Source: Streptomyces cyaneofuscatus
GTDB lineage: Bacteria > Actinomycetota > Actinomycetes > Streptomycetales > Streptomycetaceae
NCBI RefSeq assembly: GCF_000718135.1
Contig: NZ_JOEM01000014.1
Coordinates: forward strand, 1-64,000
Reading direction: 5' to 3'
Length of the DNA: 64,000 nt
Position 1 is the first letter of the stretch, and each line of letters opens with the position of its first letter. The notes beneath the pieces were generated by a model. That model did no database searches. It was not told where the DNA came from and saw only the letters and a program-made list of their open reading frames with translations. The translations under genes and the position numbers were made by a program. Below are positions 39,292-48,535 of the stretch, one piece after another.

Positions 39292-40392
39292 TCACCCCGG
39301 CAGCAGCCGCACCGCCCCGTTCCGCAGCCGGGTCCGTTCCGTACTCATGAAGCGGTGCAGGGTCAGGGAGGCGAAGGCGGTCCGCTGGGCGCTGCGGCGG
39401 CGTTCGCGGTCGTAGGCGCGCAGGGCGGCGGCGAGCCCGGCGGCGCCCGGGGGCGCCACGGCGACCGCCCGGGCCAGGGCGTCCGCGTCCAGGATCGCGG
39501 TGCAGGCACCCTGGCCCAGGTTGGGCGTCATGGCGTGCGCCGCGTCGCCGACCAGCGCGACGTGGCCCACCGAGGCGTCGCCCGAGACGAACGAGGGCAG
39601 CGCCGGGTGGAGGTGGCGCATCTCGTACCGGATCCAGGTGTCCGGGTCGGTGGCGTCCAGGATGCGCGGGATCGGGTCGTGCCAGCCGGCGAAGGAGGCG
39701 CGCAGCTCGTCGGCGGTGGTGACCTCGGGGACGGTGGCGTACCAGTTGGTGCGGCCCGGCTCCACCGGGGTCAGTCCGAAGAAGCGGCCGCTGCCCCAGG
39801 TCTCGCCGTGGACCGGGCTCTCGAAACCGGCGATGCCGATCCACGCGACCGTGCCGACCTCGCGCGGGCCGCTGCGGTCGCCGAAGCGGGCGGTACGCAC
39901 GGCGCTGCGGATGCCGTCGGCGCCGACCACCAGGTCCGACCCGGCGGCCAGGGCGCTCACCTCGGTGACGGTCTCCCCGAGTTTCACCGGTACGTCCCCG
40001 AAGGCGTCCAGGCCCGCGAGCAGGGCGTCGACCAAGTAGGGCCGGGAGATGAGAAGTTCGGGACGGCCCGCCTTCTCCTCGATGCGCTCCAGCGGGAGAC
40101 GGGCCAGAACGCGGCCGTCCGGGGTGCGGATGCGGGCGTCGCGGTAGGGGACCGCGTGGTCGCGCAGGGCCGCTTGGACGCCGAGGCGGTCGAGGGCCGC
40201 CTGCGCGGTGGGGTGGATGCCGAACGCGGCGCCGTACCGCTCCAGTTCGGTGCGGCGCTCCAGCACGGTCACACGCCAGCCCGCCCGCCGCAGCCCGATC
40301 GCGGTGGCGAGGCCCCCGATGCCCGCCCCGACGACGGTCGCCGTCCTGGTCCCCACCCCTGCTCCTACCCCTGTGCCCGTACGCCGCGTCAT
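39292..40392 (-). CDS. FAD-dependent monooxygenase (aromatic hydroxylase type)
   Basis: This 366-residue flavoprotein has the Rossmann fingerprint VVGAGIGGLATAIGLRRAG and acid-end VTVLERR, the DG motif in LVVGADGIRSAVR, and the GD motif HVALVGDAAHAMTPNLGQGAC. It belongs to the group A flavin hydroxylases (FAD_binding_3), which hydroxylate aromatic substrates with NAD(P)H and O2. The substrate is unknown. ATG 40392 follows CGGGAG. It is divergent from a TetR regulator, its likely repressor. Confidence 0.93.
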   Translation of the reverse strand: MTRRTGTGVGAGVGTRTATVVGAGIGGLATAIGLRRAGWRVTVLERRTELERYGAAFGIHPTAQAALDRLGVQAALRDHAVPYRDARIRTPDGRVLARLPLERIEEKAGRPELLISRPYLVDALLAGLDAFGDVPVKLGETVTEVSALAAGSDLVVGADGIRSAVRTARFGDRSGPREVGTVAWIGIAGFESPVHGETWGSGRFFGLTPVEPGRTNWYATVPEVTTADELRASFAGWHDPIPRILDATDPDTWIRYEMRHLHPALPSFVSGDASVGHVALVGDAAHAMTPNLGQGACTAILDADALARAVAVAPPGAAGLAAALRAYDRERRRSAQRTAFASLTLHRFMSTERTRLRNGAVRLLPG

Positions 40393-40440
40393 GCCGTACT
40401 CCCGAAGCTCGCCCGGCCGGTGCGAAACAACCACCACATC

Positions 40441-40452
40441 CGTGGTACCACG
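40441..40452. promoter_or_regulatory. Palindromic operator candidate between monooxygenase and tetR genes
   Basis: CGTGGTACCACG is a perfect 12-bp palindrome midway in the 121-bp divergent region, the expected place for a TetR site controlling both genes. Confidence 0.55.
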
Positions 40453-40513
40453 CCTGGGGTAGCATCGGCAAGCAGCACGAAGACCACAGCGGTACGGAAC
40501 CGAGGGAGCGCGC

Positions 40514-41107
40514 GTGAATCCCGACCGGCGCGACCGGCTGCGCGACGCGGCCGTCGCCGTCCTGGCCGAGGAGGGCGGGCGCGGCCTCACCCACCGCGCC
40601 GTGGACCGGGCGGCCGAGGTGCCGGACGGGACCACCAAGAACTACTTCCCGACCCGGGACGCGGTGCTGCGGGCGGTGGCCGAGCGTTGCCTGGAGCAGT
40701 ACCTCGCGCTCACCGCCCAGCTCGCCGCCGGACCCGGCCCCGCCGACCGCGAGGGGCTGACCGCCCTGTTCCGCACCCTCCTGGAGAACGTCGCCGGACC
40801 CGGCCGCCCCCGCCTCCTCGCCTACCTGGAGCTCCAGGCGGAGGCGGCCCGGCGCCCCTGGCTCTCCGCCCTCCTCGACCCGATGGCGAGCGGCGACTTC
40901 GCGGGGTTCGAGGCGGCCCAGCGGACCGCCGGACTGCCCGTCACCCCGCAGCGGGCGGCCACCGTCACGCTCGCGCTGCACGCGGCGATCCCGCACCTGC
41001 TGGGAGGCGGCCGGGGCACGCTGGCGGCGGCAGGGCTGGACGACCTGGACCGGTTCGTACGGGGTCTCCTGGACGCGGTGTACCCGCCGGACGCCACCCC
41101 GGCCTGA
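40514..41107 (+). CDS. TetR-family transcriptional regulator
   Basis: This 197-residue regulator has a TetR HTH at residues 8-52 (RDAAVAVLAEEGGRGLTHRAVDRAAEVPDGTTKNYFPTRDAVL), in the variant where a Thr-Thr-Lys-Asn-Tyr-Phe recognition helix replaces the common form. The C-terminal ligand domain is helical. GTG 40514 has GGGAGC upstream. By its divergent position it should repress the FAD monooxygenase. Confidence 0.93.
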   Translation: MNPDRRDRLRDAAVAVLAEEGGRGLTHRAVDRAAEVPDGTTKNYFPTRDAVLRAVAERCLEQYLALTAQLAAGPGPADREGLTALFRTLLENVAGPGRPRLLAYLELQAEAARRPWLSALLDPMASGDFAGFEAAQRTAGLPVTPQRAATVTLALHAAIPHLLGGGRGTLAAAGLDDLDRFVRGLLDAVYPPDATPA

Positions 41108-41519
41108 GCGCGCCGACCCGGCGCACGCCATCACCGCCCGAGCGCGCCGCCAGGACCACGCGCGGACCACCCCCTTCCGCTGGCGGGATCTGGCCAGAAC
41201 CCGTCCCCGTCTCACCAGATGGGCTGTAACCGCTTCCGGGCGTGCCGCTCGCATGTGCCCCCGACGCACCGAACCTGTGCGCACCCTGTGAATACGGGCC
41301 TTCACACACCCCGGCAACATTGCGGTAATGATCGGCGAAACGTCCGCTTAACGAACATGACCTTTCTGGCAACGAACGAATTCCGGCCAACTTATTGACG
41401 CGCTCCTGACAGGCGCACGGATCTCCTGCCACTCTTCACCCCGTTCTGCGCACCGCCTGCACTGTCCCGGACGGCTCGTCCAGCGCCGCCGGGTAACCCC
41501 CCTCGCAGAAGGAGTCCGC

Positions 41520-43562
41520 GTGAGATCCACGCCCAGCCGTCGCGCCACCGCGACCGGCGCTCTGATAGCCGCAGCAGCCATGATCGCCGTCGGACTGCAG
41601 TCCGGCTCCGCCACCGCCACCCCGACCTCGGCCGCCCCCGCCGGCGGAATCACCGCCGGCTCGAAGGCCGACCCGGGTTCGCTCCCCGCCAAGCTCTCCC
41701 CCGCCCAGCGCGCCGCGCTCCTCAGCGAGGCCGACGCCACCAAGGCGGCCACCGCCAAGGAGCTCGGGCTCGGCGCCACGGAGAAGCTCGTCGTCCGTGA
41801 TGTCGTCCAGGACCGGGACGGCACCACGCACACCCGCTACGAGCGCACCCTCGACGGGCTCCCCGTCCTCGGCGGCGACCTGGTGGTCCAGGAGACCACG
41901 GCCGGCAAGACCCTGAGCGTCGTCAAGGCGTCGAAGGCGACCACCGCCCAGCTGAAGGCCGTCGGTCTCACCGCCGACGTGGCCCCGGCCGCCGCCGAGA
42001 AGCAGGCGCTCGGTGCGGCGAAGACCGAGGGCTCGAAGGCGACGAAGGCGGAGAAGGCACCGCGCAAGGTCGTCTGGCTGGGCAGCGGCTCCCCGCAGCT
42101 CGCCTACGAGACGGTGGTCGGCGGACTCCAGCACGACGGCACCCCCAACGAGCTCCACGTCATCACCGACGCGGCCTCCGGCGAGAAGCTGTACGAGTGG
42201 CAGGCCGTCCACAACGGGACCGGCAACACCCAGTACAGCGGCCAGGTGACGCTGGGCACCGCGCCCTCGTACACGCTGACCGACACCACGCGCGGCAACC
42301 ACAAGACGTACAACCTCAACCGGGGCACCTCCGGCACCGGCACGCTGTTCTCCAAGTCGACCGACGTCTGGGGCAACGGCACCCCCCAGAACGCCGAGAC
42401 GGCAGGCGCCGACGCCCACTACGGCGCCGCGCTCACCTGGGACTACTTCAAGAACGTGCACGGCCGCAACGGCCTGCGCGGAGACGGTGTCGGCGCGTAC
42501 TCCCGCGTCCACTACGGCAACAACTACGTCAACGCCTTCTGGCAGGACAGCTGCTTCTGCATGACGTACGGCGACGGCGACGGCAACGTCAAGCCGCTGA
42601 CCTCCATCGACGTGGCCGCCCACGAGATGACCCACGGCCTGACCTCGGTCACGGCCAAGCTGGTCTACAGCGGTGAGTCCGGCGGCCTCAACGAGGCGAC
42701 GTCCGACATCTTCGCGGCCGCCGTCGAGTTCAACGCGAACAACTCCCAGGACCAGGGCGACTACCTGGTCGGCGAGAAGATCGACATCCGTGGCAACGGC
42801 ACCCCGCTGCGCTACATGGACAAGCCGAGCAAGGACGGCAGCTCCAAGGACGCCTGGTACTCCGGCATCGGCGGCATCGACGTCCACTACTCCTCGGGCC
42901 CGGCCAACCACTGGTACTACCTGCTCTCCGAGGGCAGCGGCACCAAGACGATCAACGGTGTCAACTACGACTCCCCGACCTCCGACGGACTGCCGGTCAC
43001 CGGCATCGGCCGGGACAAGGCGTCGCTGATCTGGTTCAAGGCGCTCACCACCAAGTTCACCTCGACGACCAACTACGCCGCTGCCCGCACCGGCACGCTC
43101 GCGGTCGCCAGTGAGCTGTACGGCGCCACCAGCCCCGAGTACGCGGCCGTGGCCCACGCCTGGGCCGGCATCAACGTGGGTGCCCGTCCCGGCGGCGGCG
43201 ACCCCGACCCGGGTGGCAAGGTCTTCGAGAACAACACCGTCGTGAACATCCCGGACGCGGGCGCGGCCGTCACCAGCACGGTCAACGTCACCGGTGTCAC
43301 CGGCAACGCCCCGAGCACCCTCAAGGTCGACGTGAACATCACGCACACCTACCGCGGTGACCTCGTGATCGACCTGGTGGCCCCGGACGGCACCGCCTAC
43401 CGGCTGAAGAACTCCTCCTCCGGCGACTCCGCGGACAACGTGGTGGCGACCTACACGGTCAACGCCTCGTCCGAGGTGGCCAACGGAGCCTGGAAGCTGA
43501 AGGTCCAGGACGTCGCGCGGGCGGACACCGGCCGCATCAACAGCGTCAAGCTCACCTTCTGA
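41520..43562 (+). CDS. Secreted M4 (thermolysin-like) metalloprotease with P-domain
   Basis: This 680-residue extracellular zinc protease has a signal peptide (MRSTPSRRATATGALIAAAAMIAVGL), a FTP/PepSY-type propeptide to about residue 210, the M4 catalytic domain with HEMTH at 368-372 and the third zinc ligand in GGLNEATSD, and the active-site His region in HYSSGPANHWYYLLSEG. A C-terminal proprotein-convertase-type P-domain completes it (from about residue 565). It is likely a nutrient-scavenging protease. GTG 41520 follows AGAAGGAG. The 412-bp upstream region (41108-41519) holds no gene and is AT-richer near 41330-41400, fitting a regulated promoter. Confidence 0.95.
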   Translation: MRSTPSRRATATGALIAAAAMIAVGLQSGSATATPTSAAPAGGITAGSKADPGSLPAKLSPAQRAALLSEADATKAATAKELGLGATEKLVVRDVVQDRDGTTHTRYERTLDGLPVLGGDLVVQETTAGKTLSVVKASKATTAQLKAVGLTADVAPAAAEKQALGAAKTEGSKATKAEKAPRKVVWLGSGSPQLAYETVVGGLQHDGTPNELHVITDAASGEKLYEWQAVHNGTGNTQYSGQVTLGTAPSYTLTDTTRGNHKTYNLNRGTSGTGTLFSKSTDVWGNGTPQNAETAGADAHYGAALTWDYFKNVHGRNGLRGDGVGAYSRVHYGNNYVNAFWQDSCFCMTYGDGDGNVKPLTSIDVAAHEMTHGLTSVTAKLVYSGESGGLNEATSDIFAAAVEFNANNSQDQGDYLVGEKIDIRGNGTPLRYMDKPSKDGSSKDAWYSGIGGIDVHYSSGPANHWYYLLSEGSGTKTINGVNYDSPTSDGLPVTGIGRDKASLIWFKALTTKFTSTTNYAAARTGTLAVASELYGATSPEYAAVAHAWAGINVGARPGGGDPDPGGKVFENNTVVNIPDAGAAVTSTVNVTGVTGNAPSTLKVDVNITHTYRGDLVIDLVAPDGTAYRLKNSSSGDSADNVVATYTVNASSEVANGAWKLKVQDVARADTGRINSVKLTF

Positions 43563-43605
43563 CCCCACGGGATCACCGCACCACCGCACCACCGCATGAC
43601 CGAAC

Positions 43606-43638
43606 GGCCCGGCAGGGGTTCTGCTCCCCTGCCGGGCC
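43606..43638. terminator. Bidirectional terminator after the M4 protease gene
   Basis: A perfect 13-bp inverted repeat (43606-43618 with 43626-43638) and 7-nt loop lie between convergent stops at 43562 and 43665. Confidence 0.85.
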
Positions 43639-43664
43639 ATTCGCCGTGCTCAACCCCTCGCAGT

Positions 43665-44885
43665 TCAGGCCGGGTTGTCGGCGTGGGTCAGCGTCTCCCA
43701 GGCCACGAACAGGTTGTTGGACCCGGCCGGCCGCTGCCGCTCGGTCAGCGTCCGCGTGTTGGTCATCGCGTAACCGAGCCGGTTGGACAGGGCGTTGAAC
43801 CCGACCTCGGTGATGGGACCGAGGCTGTCCTTGAGCGAACCGCCGCAGAGCGAGGACGGGACAGGCGTCCCGAGCTGATGCTTGGCGTGCAGCCCCATCG
43901 CGTGCCGCAGCCGGTCGGCGACCTCCGGGTAGAGGTCCTGGCCCTGGATCCGGCTGGTCTCCGCGATGTGCGCGATGGCCGAGATGCCGTAACCGGTGTG
44001 GGTCAGATCGCGGCAGGTCTCCTGGGAGAGCCCGTCCATGAAGGTGGACTGGCCCTGCCAGTAGTTGATGATTTTGGCCCGGGTGTCGAGTCCGCTCCCC
44101 GGTGCGACCTTGGGCAGCGCGCCGTCGGCGGTCACATAGATGTACGCGGGGACCCGCCCGCGGAACTTGGAGACGGCCTTGTCGTAGGCGGCGCGGTCCT
44201 CCAGGAAGACCGAGATCCCGATCGCCGCCTCGGTCATCGACAGTTCCCAGTTACCGTTGGAGTGGGAGCCGTTGGTGACCTTCGGCAGGTAGACGTTGCG
44301 CAGCATGGTCCCGAAGCGCCCCGAGCCCGGCCAACCGCTGTACGTGTACTTGATGATCTCGGCGGCCCGCGGCCAGGAGGAGCCGGCCCAGCCGGTCTGG
44401 AGCGGCGCGTTGCTGTTGGTGTGGTCCCGGATCACGGCCGACCAGGCGTCCATGATCTCGATCGCCTTCTGCGCGTACCGGCTGTCCTGGGTGATGTACC
44501 AGGCCAGCGAGAGCGTGTACGCGGCGATGGCGTCCTCGCGCTCGTCGGTGCAGCCGTTGTTGGGGTTGGAGTACGAGCCGCACTCGACGATCGCGCGGGG
44601 CTTGGCGGTCCGGGACAGCGAGGCGTACCTGCTCCCCATCATCTGGTCGTACGCACCCTTCCAGGGCTGGGCGCCCGCCTGCACCCTGCCCCGGACGAAG
44701 TCCAGTTGGGGCCGGCTGACGAGGACGCCGGGGTGGGTGAAGGAGGCCGGGGCGGCGGCTGCGGCAGGTGCAGGTGCGGCGGCCGGGGCTCTCTCCGCCA
44801 GGGCGGGGGCGGCGAGGGCGGTGGTGAGCAGCGCGGCCAGTCCGGCGGCGGTGCCGAGGACGCGGGGGATGGTGCCGGTACGCAT
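43665..44885 (-). CDS. Secreted alginate-lyase-family protein
   Basis: This 406-residue exported protein has a signal peptide (MRTGTIPRVLGTAAGLAALLTTALAAPALA) and an Ala/Pro linker, followed by an alpha-helical toroid of the alginate lyase family (PF05426 type). Typical patterns are HPGVLVSRPQLDFVRGRVQAG, the active-site-like SNGNWELSMTEAAIG and the Tyr/His stretch HTGYGISAIAHIAE. It probably cleaves an acidic polysaccharide; whether alginate is the substrate is not shown. ATG 44885 has GGAAGG 8 nt upstream. It is monocistronic between terminators. Confidence 0.85.
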   Translation of the reverse strand: MRTGTIPRVLGTAAGLAALLTTALAAPALAERAPAAAPAPAAAAAPASFTHPGVLVSRPQLDFVRGRVQAGAQPWKGAYDQMMGSRYASLSRTAKPRAIVECGSYSNPNNGCTDEREDAIAAYTLSLAWYITQDSRYAQKAIEIMDAWSAVIRDHTNSNAPLQTGWAGSSWPRAAEIIKYTYSGWPGSGRFGTMLRNVYLPKVTNGSHSNGNWELSMTEAAIGISVFLEDRAAYDKAVSKFRGRVPAYIYVTADGALPKVAPGSGLDTRAKIINYWQGQSTFMDGLSQETCRDLTHTGYGISAIAHIAETSRIQGQDLYPEVADRLRHAMGLHAKHQLGTPVPSSLCGGSLKDSLGPITEVGFNALSNRLGYAMTNTRTLTERQRPAGSNNLFVAWETLTHADNPA

Positions 44886-45060
44886 GTGGGGTGCCTTCCG
44901 GAGCGGTGATGGTCCGACGGCCCCGCCCGACAGGGAGTTCACATACATGAACATGAGGCCGCATGGTGAACCTGTGATGTGTGAGGAACGTAAAGCCATC
45001 CCATGAACACGTCAAGGCTCTGTGTTCACTGCACGAACTCGGGCCCCTCCCGCAGCCGAA

Positions 45061-45093
45061 GGGCCCGGCACCGCACATCGCGGTACCGGGCCC
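45061..45093 (-). terminator. Terminator after glgP
   Basis: A 14-bp GC-rich stem (45061-45074 with 45080-45093, one mismatch) begins 15 bp beyond the glgP stop. Confidence 0.75.
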
Positions 45094-45107
45094 CTCTTCG
45101 CCACAGC

Positions 45108-47783
45108 TCAGCGCATCAGGACGCCCGCGCCCTCCCCTGTCGCCTCGTTCGGCACCGCGACCAGGCCCAACTCGGCACCGGAGGCCAGCAGTTCGTGGGA
45201 GGGCAGGACGCGCACGGTGTAGCCGTACGGTCCCGTCCGGTCCAGGGCGAGCGGGCCCTCGTACAGCCAGCGGTCCTCCAGGTCATGGCCGCCCGCCGGC
45301 TTCAGCGGGAAGACCTGGGCGTCCGCGATGGCGTCGGCCGAGTCCACCCGGCCCGCCACCACCTGCACCTCGACGTCGTCCGGGGCCAGGCCGCCGAGGG
45401 CGATCCGCACCCGGAGCGACAGGGTCGCCCCCAGCTCCGCCGAGCCGCCCGCCACCGTGCCGGTGACCGACTCCACATGGTCGACGGAGACTTCCGGCCA
45501 GGCCGCCCGGACCTTCGCCTTCCACTCCGCCAGGTCCCGCGCCACCGCCGGGCCGAGCGCCCGCCGGGACTGCGCGGCGGGGGCGTAGAGCCGCTCCACG
45601 TACTCACGCACCATCCGCCCCGCCAGCACCTTCGGCCCCAGGTTGACCAAGGTCGAGCGGACCATCTCGATCCACCGGTCCGGCAGCCCCGTGGCACCCC
45701 GGTCGTAGAAGCGCGGGGCGACCCGGTCCTCGATCAGGGCGTACAGGGCGCCCGCCTCCAGCTCGTCCCGCCGGTCGTCGTCGACCGCCGAGCCGTCGGC
45801 GGTGGGGATCTCCCAGCCGAAGTCCGGCTCGAACCACTCGTCCCACCAGCCGTCGCGCACGGAGAGGTTGAGGCAGCCGTTGAGCGCCGCCTTCATCCCG
45901 CTCGTGCCGCACGCCTCCAGCGGGCGCAGCGGGTTGTTGAGCCAGACGTCGCAGCCCGGGTAGAGCTTCTGCGCCATGCCCATGCCGTAGTCCGGCAGGA
46001 ACACGATGCGGTGGCGCACCCGCGGGTCGTCCGCGAACCGCACCAGCTCCTGGACCAGCCGCTTTCCGCCGTCGTCGGCGGGGTGGGCCTTGCCGGCGAC
46101 GACGATCTGGATCGGGTGCGTCGGGTGCAGGAGGAGCTCCCGCAGCCGGTCGCGGTCGCGCAGCATCAGCGTCAGCCGCTTGTACGAGGGGACGCGGCGG
46201 GCGAAGCCGATGGTGAGGACGTCCGGGTCGAGGACGCCGTCGATCCAGCCCAGCTCGGCGGTGCCCGCGCCGCGCCTGCGCCAGGAGGCGTAGAGGCGGC
46301 GGCGGACCTCGGTCACCAGTTGGCCGCGCAGCTCGCGGCGCAGCTCCCAGATCTCCTGGTCGCCGATCCCGCCGACCGCGTCCCAGCGGCGCGGGGTGCC
46401 GGCCTGCGGCGAGGAGGAGGCCTCGCCGTCCACCGGTCCGCCCGCCAGCACCTGGTGGGCGCGGCCGGTGCCGACCTGTCCGGCACCGAGCCGGAAGACC
46501 TCGGGGGCGACCCAGGTCGGGGCGTGCACCCCGTTGGTGACGGATGTGATCGGCACGTCGGCCGGGTCGAAGCCCGGCCAGAGCCCGGAGAACATCTCCC
46601 GGCTGACGGCCCCGTGCAGAGTGGAGACCCCGTTGGCTCGCTGGGCGAGCCGGAGCCCCATCACCGCCATGTTGAACAGCTCGGGCTCCCCGCCGGGGTA
46701 GGTCTCCCGGCCGAGGCGGAGGATCTTCTCCACCGGTACGCCGCTCAGCTCGCCGTCGTCGCCGAAGTGGCGGGCGATCAGCTGCCGGTCGAAACGGTCT
46801 ATCCCGGCGGGTACCGGGGTGTGGGTGGTGAAGACGGTCCCGGCCCGGACCACTTCGAGGGCCGCGTCGAAGCCGAGCCCGTCGGCGGCCAGTTCCCGGA
46901 TGCGCTCCAGGCCGAGGAAGCCGGCGTGGCCCTCGTTGGTGTGGAACACCTCCGGCTCCGGGGTCCGGGTGAGCCGGCACCAGGTGCGCACGGCGCGCAC
47001 CCCGCCGATGCCGAGGAGCATCTCCTGGAGGAGGCGGTGGTCGCTGCCGCCGCCGTAGAGCCGGTCGGTGACGTCGCGCTCGCCCGGCGCGTTCTCCTCG
47101 ACGTCGGAGTCGAGGAGGAGGAGCGGGACGCGGCCGACCCGGGCCAGCCAGATCGAGGCGTACAGCGAGCGCCCGCCGGGCAGGGCGAGCACCACCCGGG
47201 CGGGAGTGCCGTCGGCCTCGCGGACCAGGTCGAGCGGGAGCTCGTTGGGGTCGAGGACCGGATAGTGCTCCTGCTGCCAGCCCTCGCGGGAGAGGCTCTG
47301 GCGGAAGTAGCCGTGCCGGTAGAGCAGGCCGACGCCGATGAGCGGGACGCCCAGGTCGCTGGCGGCCTTGAGGTGGTCACCGGCGAGGATGCCGAGGCCG
47401 CCGCTGTACTGGGGCAGTGCGGCGGTGACGCCGAACTCGGGTGAGAAGTAGGCGACGGCGGAGGGGAGTTCGGCGCCCGCGGCCTGCTGTTCCTGGTACC
47501 AGCGGGGGCCGTCCAGATACTCCTTCAGGTCGGCGGAGGCCTCGGCCAGGCGGCCCAGGTACTCCTCGTCCCGGCCCAGTTCGGCCAGGCGCCCGGCGGT
47601 CAGGGAGCCGAGCAGCCGTACGGGGTCGGCGTCCGCGGGCCGCCACCCCTCGGGGTCGGCGGACCGGAAGAGCTCGCGGGTCTCGGTGTGCCACGACCAG
47701 CGCAGGTTGCGCGCGAGGTCGTGGAGGGGTCGGAGGGGTTCGGGGAGGACAGGACGCACGGTGAATCGACGAATGGCCTTCAC
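45108..47783 (-). CDS. glgP: Alpha-glucan (glycogen) phosphorylase
   Basis: This 891-residue GT35 enzyme releases glucose-1-phosphate from the non-reducing ends of alpha-1,4-glucan. Family patterns include FSPEFGVTAALPQYSGGLGILAGDHLK, VFHTNEGHAGF, TSVTNGVHAPTW and the PLP-site region EACGTSGMKAALNG, presumably with the Schiff-base Lys. A C-terminal beta domain of about 110 residues is appended, typical of the actinobacterial DUF3417/glucan-phosphorylase subtype. GTG 47783 is preferred (AGGTGG 5 nt upstream) over ATG 47813. It is divergent from glgE, with a MITE-like element between them. Confidence 0.93.
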   Translation of the reverse strand: MKAIRRFTVRPVLPEPLRPLHDLARNLRWSWHTETRELFRSADPEGWRPADADPVRLLGSLTAGRLAELGRDEEYLGRLAEASADLKEYLDGPRWYQEQQAAGAELPSAVAYFSPEFGVTAALPQYSGGLGILAGDHLKAASDLGVPLIGVGLLYRHGYFRQSLSREGWQQEHYPVLDPNELPLDLVREADGTPARVVLALPGGRSLYASIWLARVGRVPLLLLDSDVEENAPGERDVTDRLYGGGSDHRLLQEMLLGIGGVRAVRTWCRLTRTPEPEVFHTNEGHAGFLGLERIRELAADGLGFDAALEVVRAGTVFTTHTPVPAGIDRFDRQLIARHFGDDGELSGVPVEKILRLGRETYPGGEPELFNMAVMGLRLAQRANGVSTLHGAVSREMFSGLWPGFDPADVPITSVTNGVHAPTWVAPEVFRLGAGQVGTGRAHQVLAGGPVDGEASSSPQAGTPRRWDAVGGIGDQEIWELRRELRGQLVTEVRRRLYASWRRRGAGTAELGWIDGVLDPDVLTIGFARRVPSYKRLTLMLRDRDRLRELLLHPTHPIQIVVAGKAHPADDGGKRLVQELVRFADDPRVRHRIVFLPDYGMGMAQKLYPGCDVWLNNPLRPLEACGTSGMKAALNGCLNLSVRDGWWDEWFEPDFGWEIPTADGSAVDDDRRDELEAGALYALIEDRVAPRFYDRGATGLPDRWIEMVRSTLVNLGPKVLAGRMVREYVERLYAPAAQSRRALGPAVARDLAEWKAKVRAAWPEVSVDHVESVTGTVAGGSAELGATLSLRVRIALGGLAPDDVEVQVVAGRVDSADAIADAQVFPLKPAGGHDLEDRWLYEGPLALDRTGPYGYTVRVLPSHELLASGAELGLVAVPNEATGEGAGVLMR

Positions 47784-47904
47784 GTACTCCACCTTTACAG
47801 GGGACTTGCGCATCCGAGCGGACGCACCACGGTGTGCGTCCCTTCCGTCACCCTCGACGGTAGCGGCCGTCCGTGGCCCGCGACCACGGCGCGTGGACGG
47901 CTCA

Positions 47905-48070
47905 CTAGGGTCTTTCGTTCGGATCAGGGCGGATCAGGGAGCGGGGGCCGGTGCGTGCAGCTGCAAGGCGGAGGATTGAGGCAACGCGGAGCGTTGGTGA
48001 TTGACGACAACGCCGCAGATGTGCGTGCCGGCCCCCGCGAGCCCGGCCTGATCCGAACGAAAGACCCTAG
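47905..48070. mobile_element. 166-bp MITE-like element with perfect 24-bp terminal inverted repeats
   Basis: The left end 47905-47928 and right end 48047-48070 are exact 24-bp reverse complements beginning with CTAG, which may be a target duplication of the YTAR type used by IS5-group elements. Inside are a second inverted repeat (GCGGGGGCCGG with CCGGCCCCCGC), a CAACGC-GGA-GCGTTG hairpin, and no transposase. Short open frames crossing it look spurious. It sits in the glgP-glgE divergent regulatory region. From 48071 to 48535 I see no gene, only the probable glgE leader. Confidence 0.8.
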
Positions 48071-48535
48071 GTCCGGGACCGGCTGCCCCGCGCCTCCCCA
48101 CAGGAGCACCACGCACACCACCGGCCCTCTCCCACCCCACCCTTCACCTGCGGGTTTGGCCGATTTCGTTCCCGTACGCAGCCTTGTGGACCTTCCTGAC
48201 ACAGGGAAGGCTGCCGTGTGGCGCCGCAGAGCGGGTATCCGGAACCTGTGAGGGCGCTTCGGTCTCCCGTACGCCGTGGGGCGCACGCCGGGCGCCACCG
48301 GACCCTGAGCGGACCTGACCGAGCGGTTACGACCGAGTAGTTAACACGGCGCCGGATTTCCCGGGAACGAACGTGGGGAAGGCTTTCCCGGTGCCTCCCA
48401 GGACTCTTCCCGGCACTTCCCTGTACGCAGCACGACCCGGTCCGCACACCCTCCCCAGCGCATCCGAAACATGCGTGAAACCCCCGCGACCCACCCATTC
48501 GAGTGCCATTCGGGTGAATGCGGACAGGAGCGGCC

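Noticed and set aside
47924..48251. Small open frames across the glgP-glgE gap
   Set aside because: They run through the terminal repeats of the MITE-like element and show no coding bias or ribosome-binding site.
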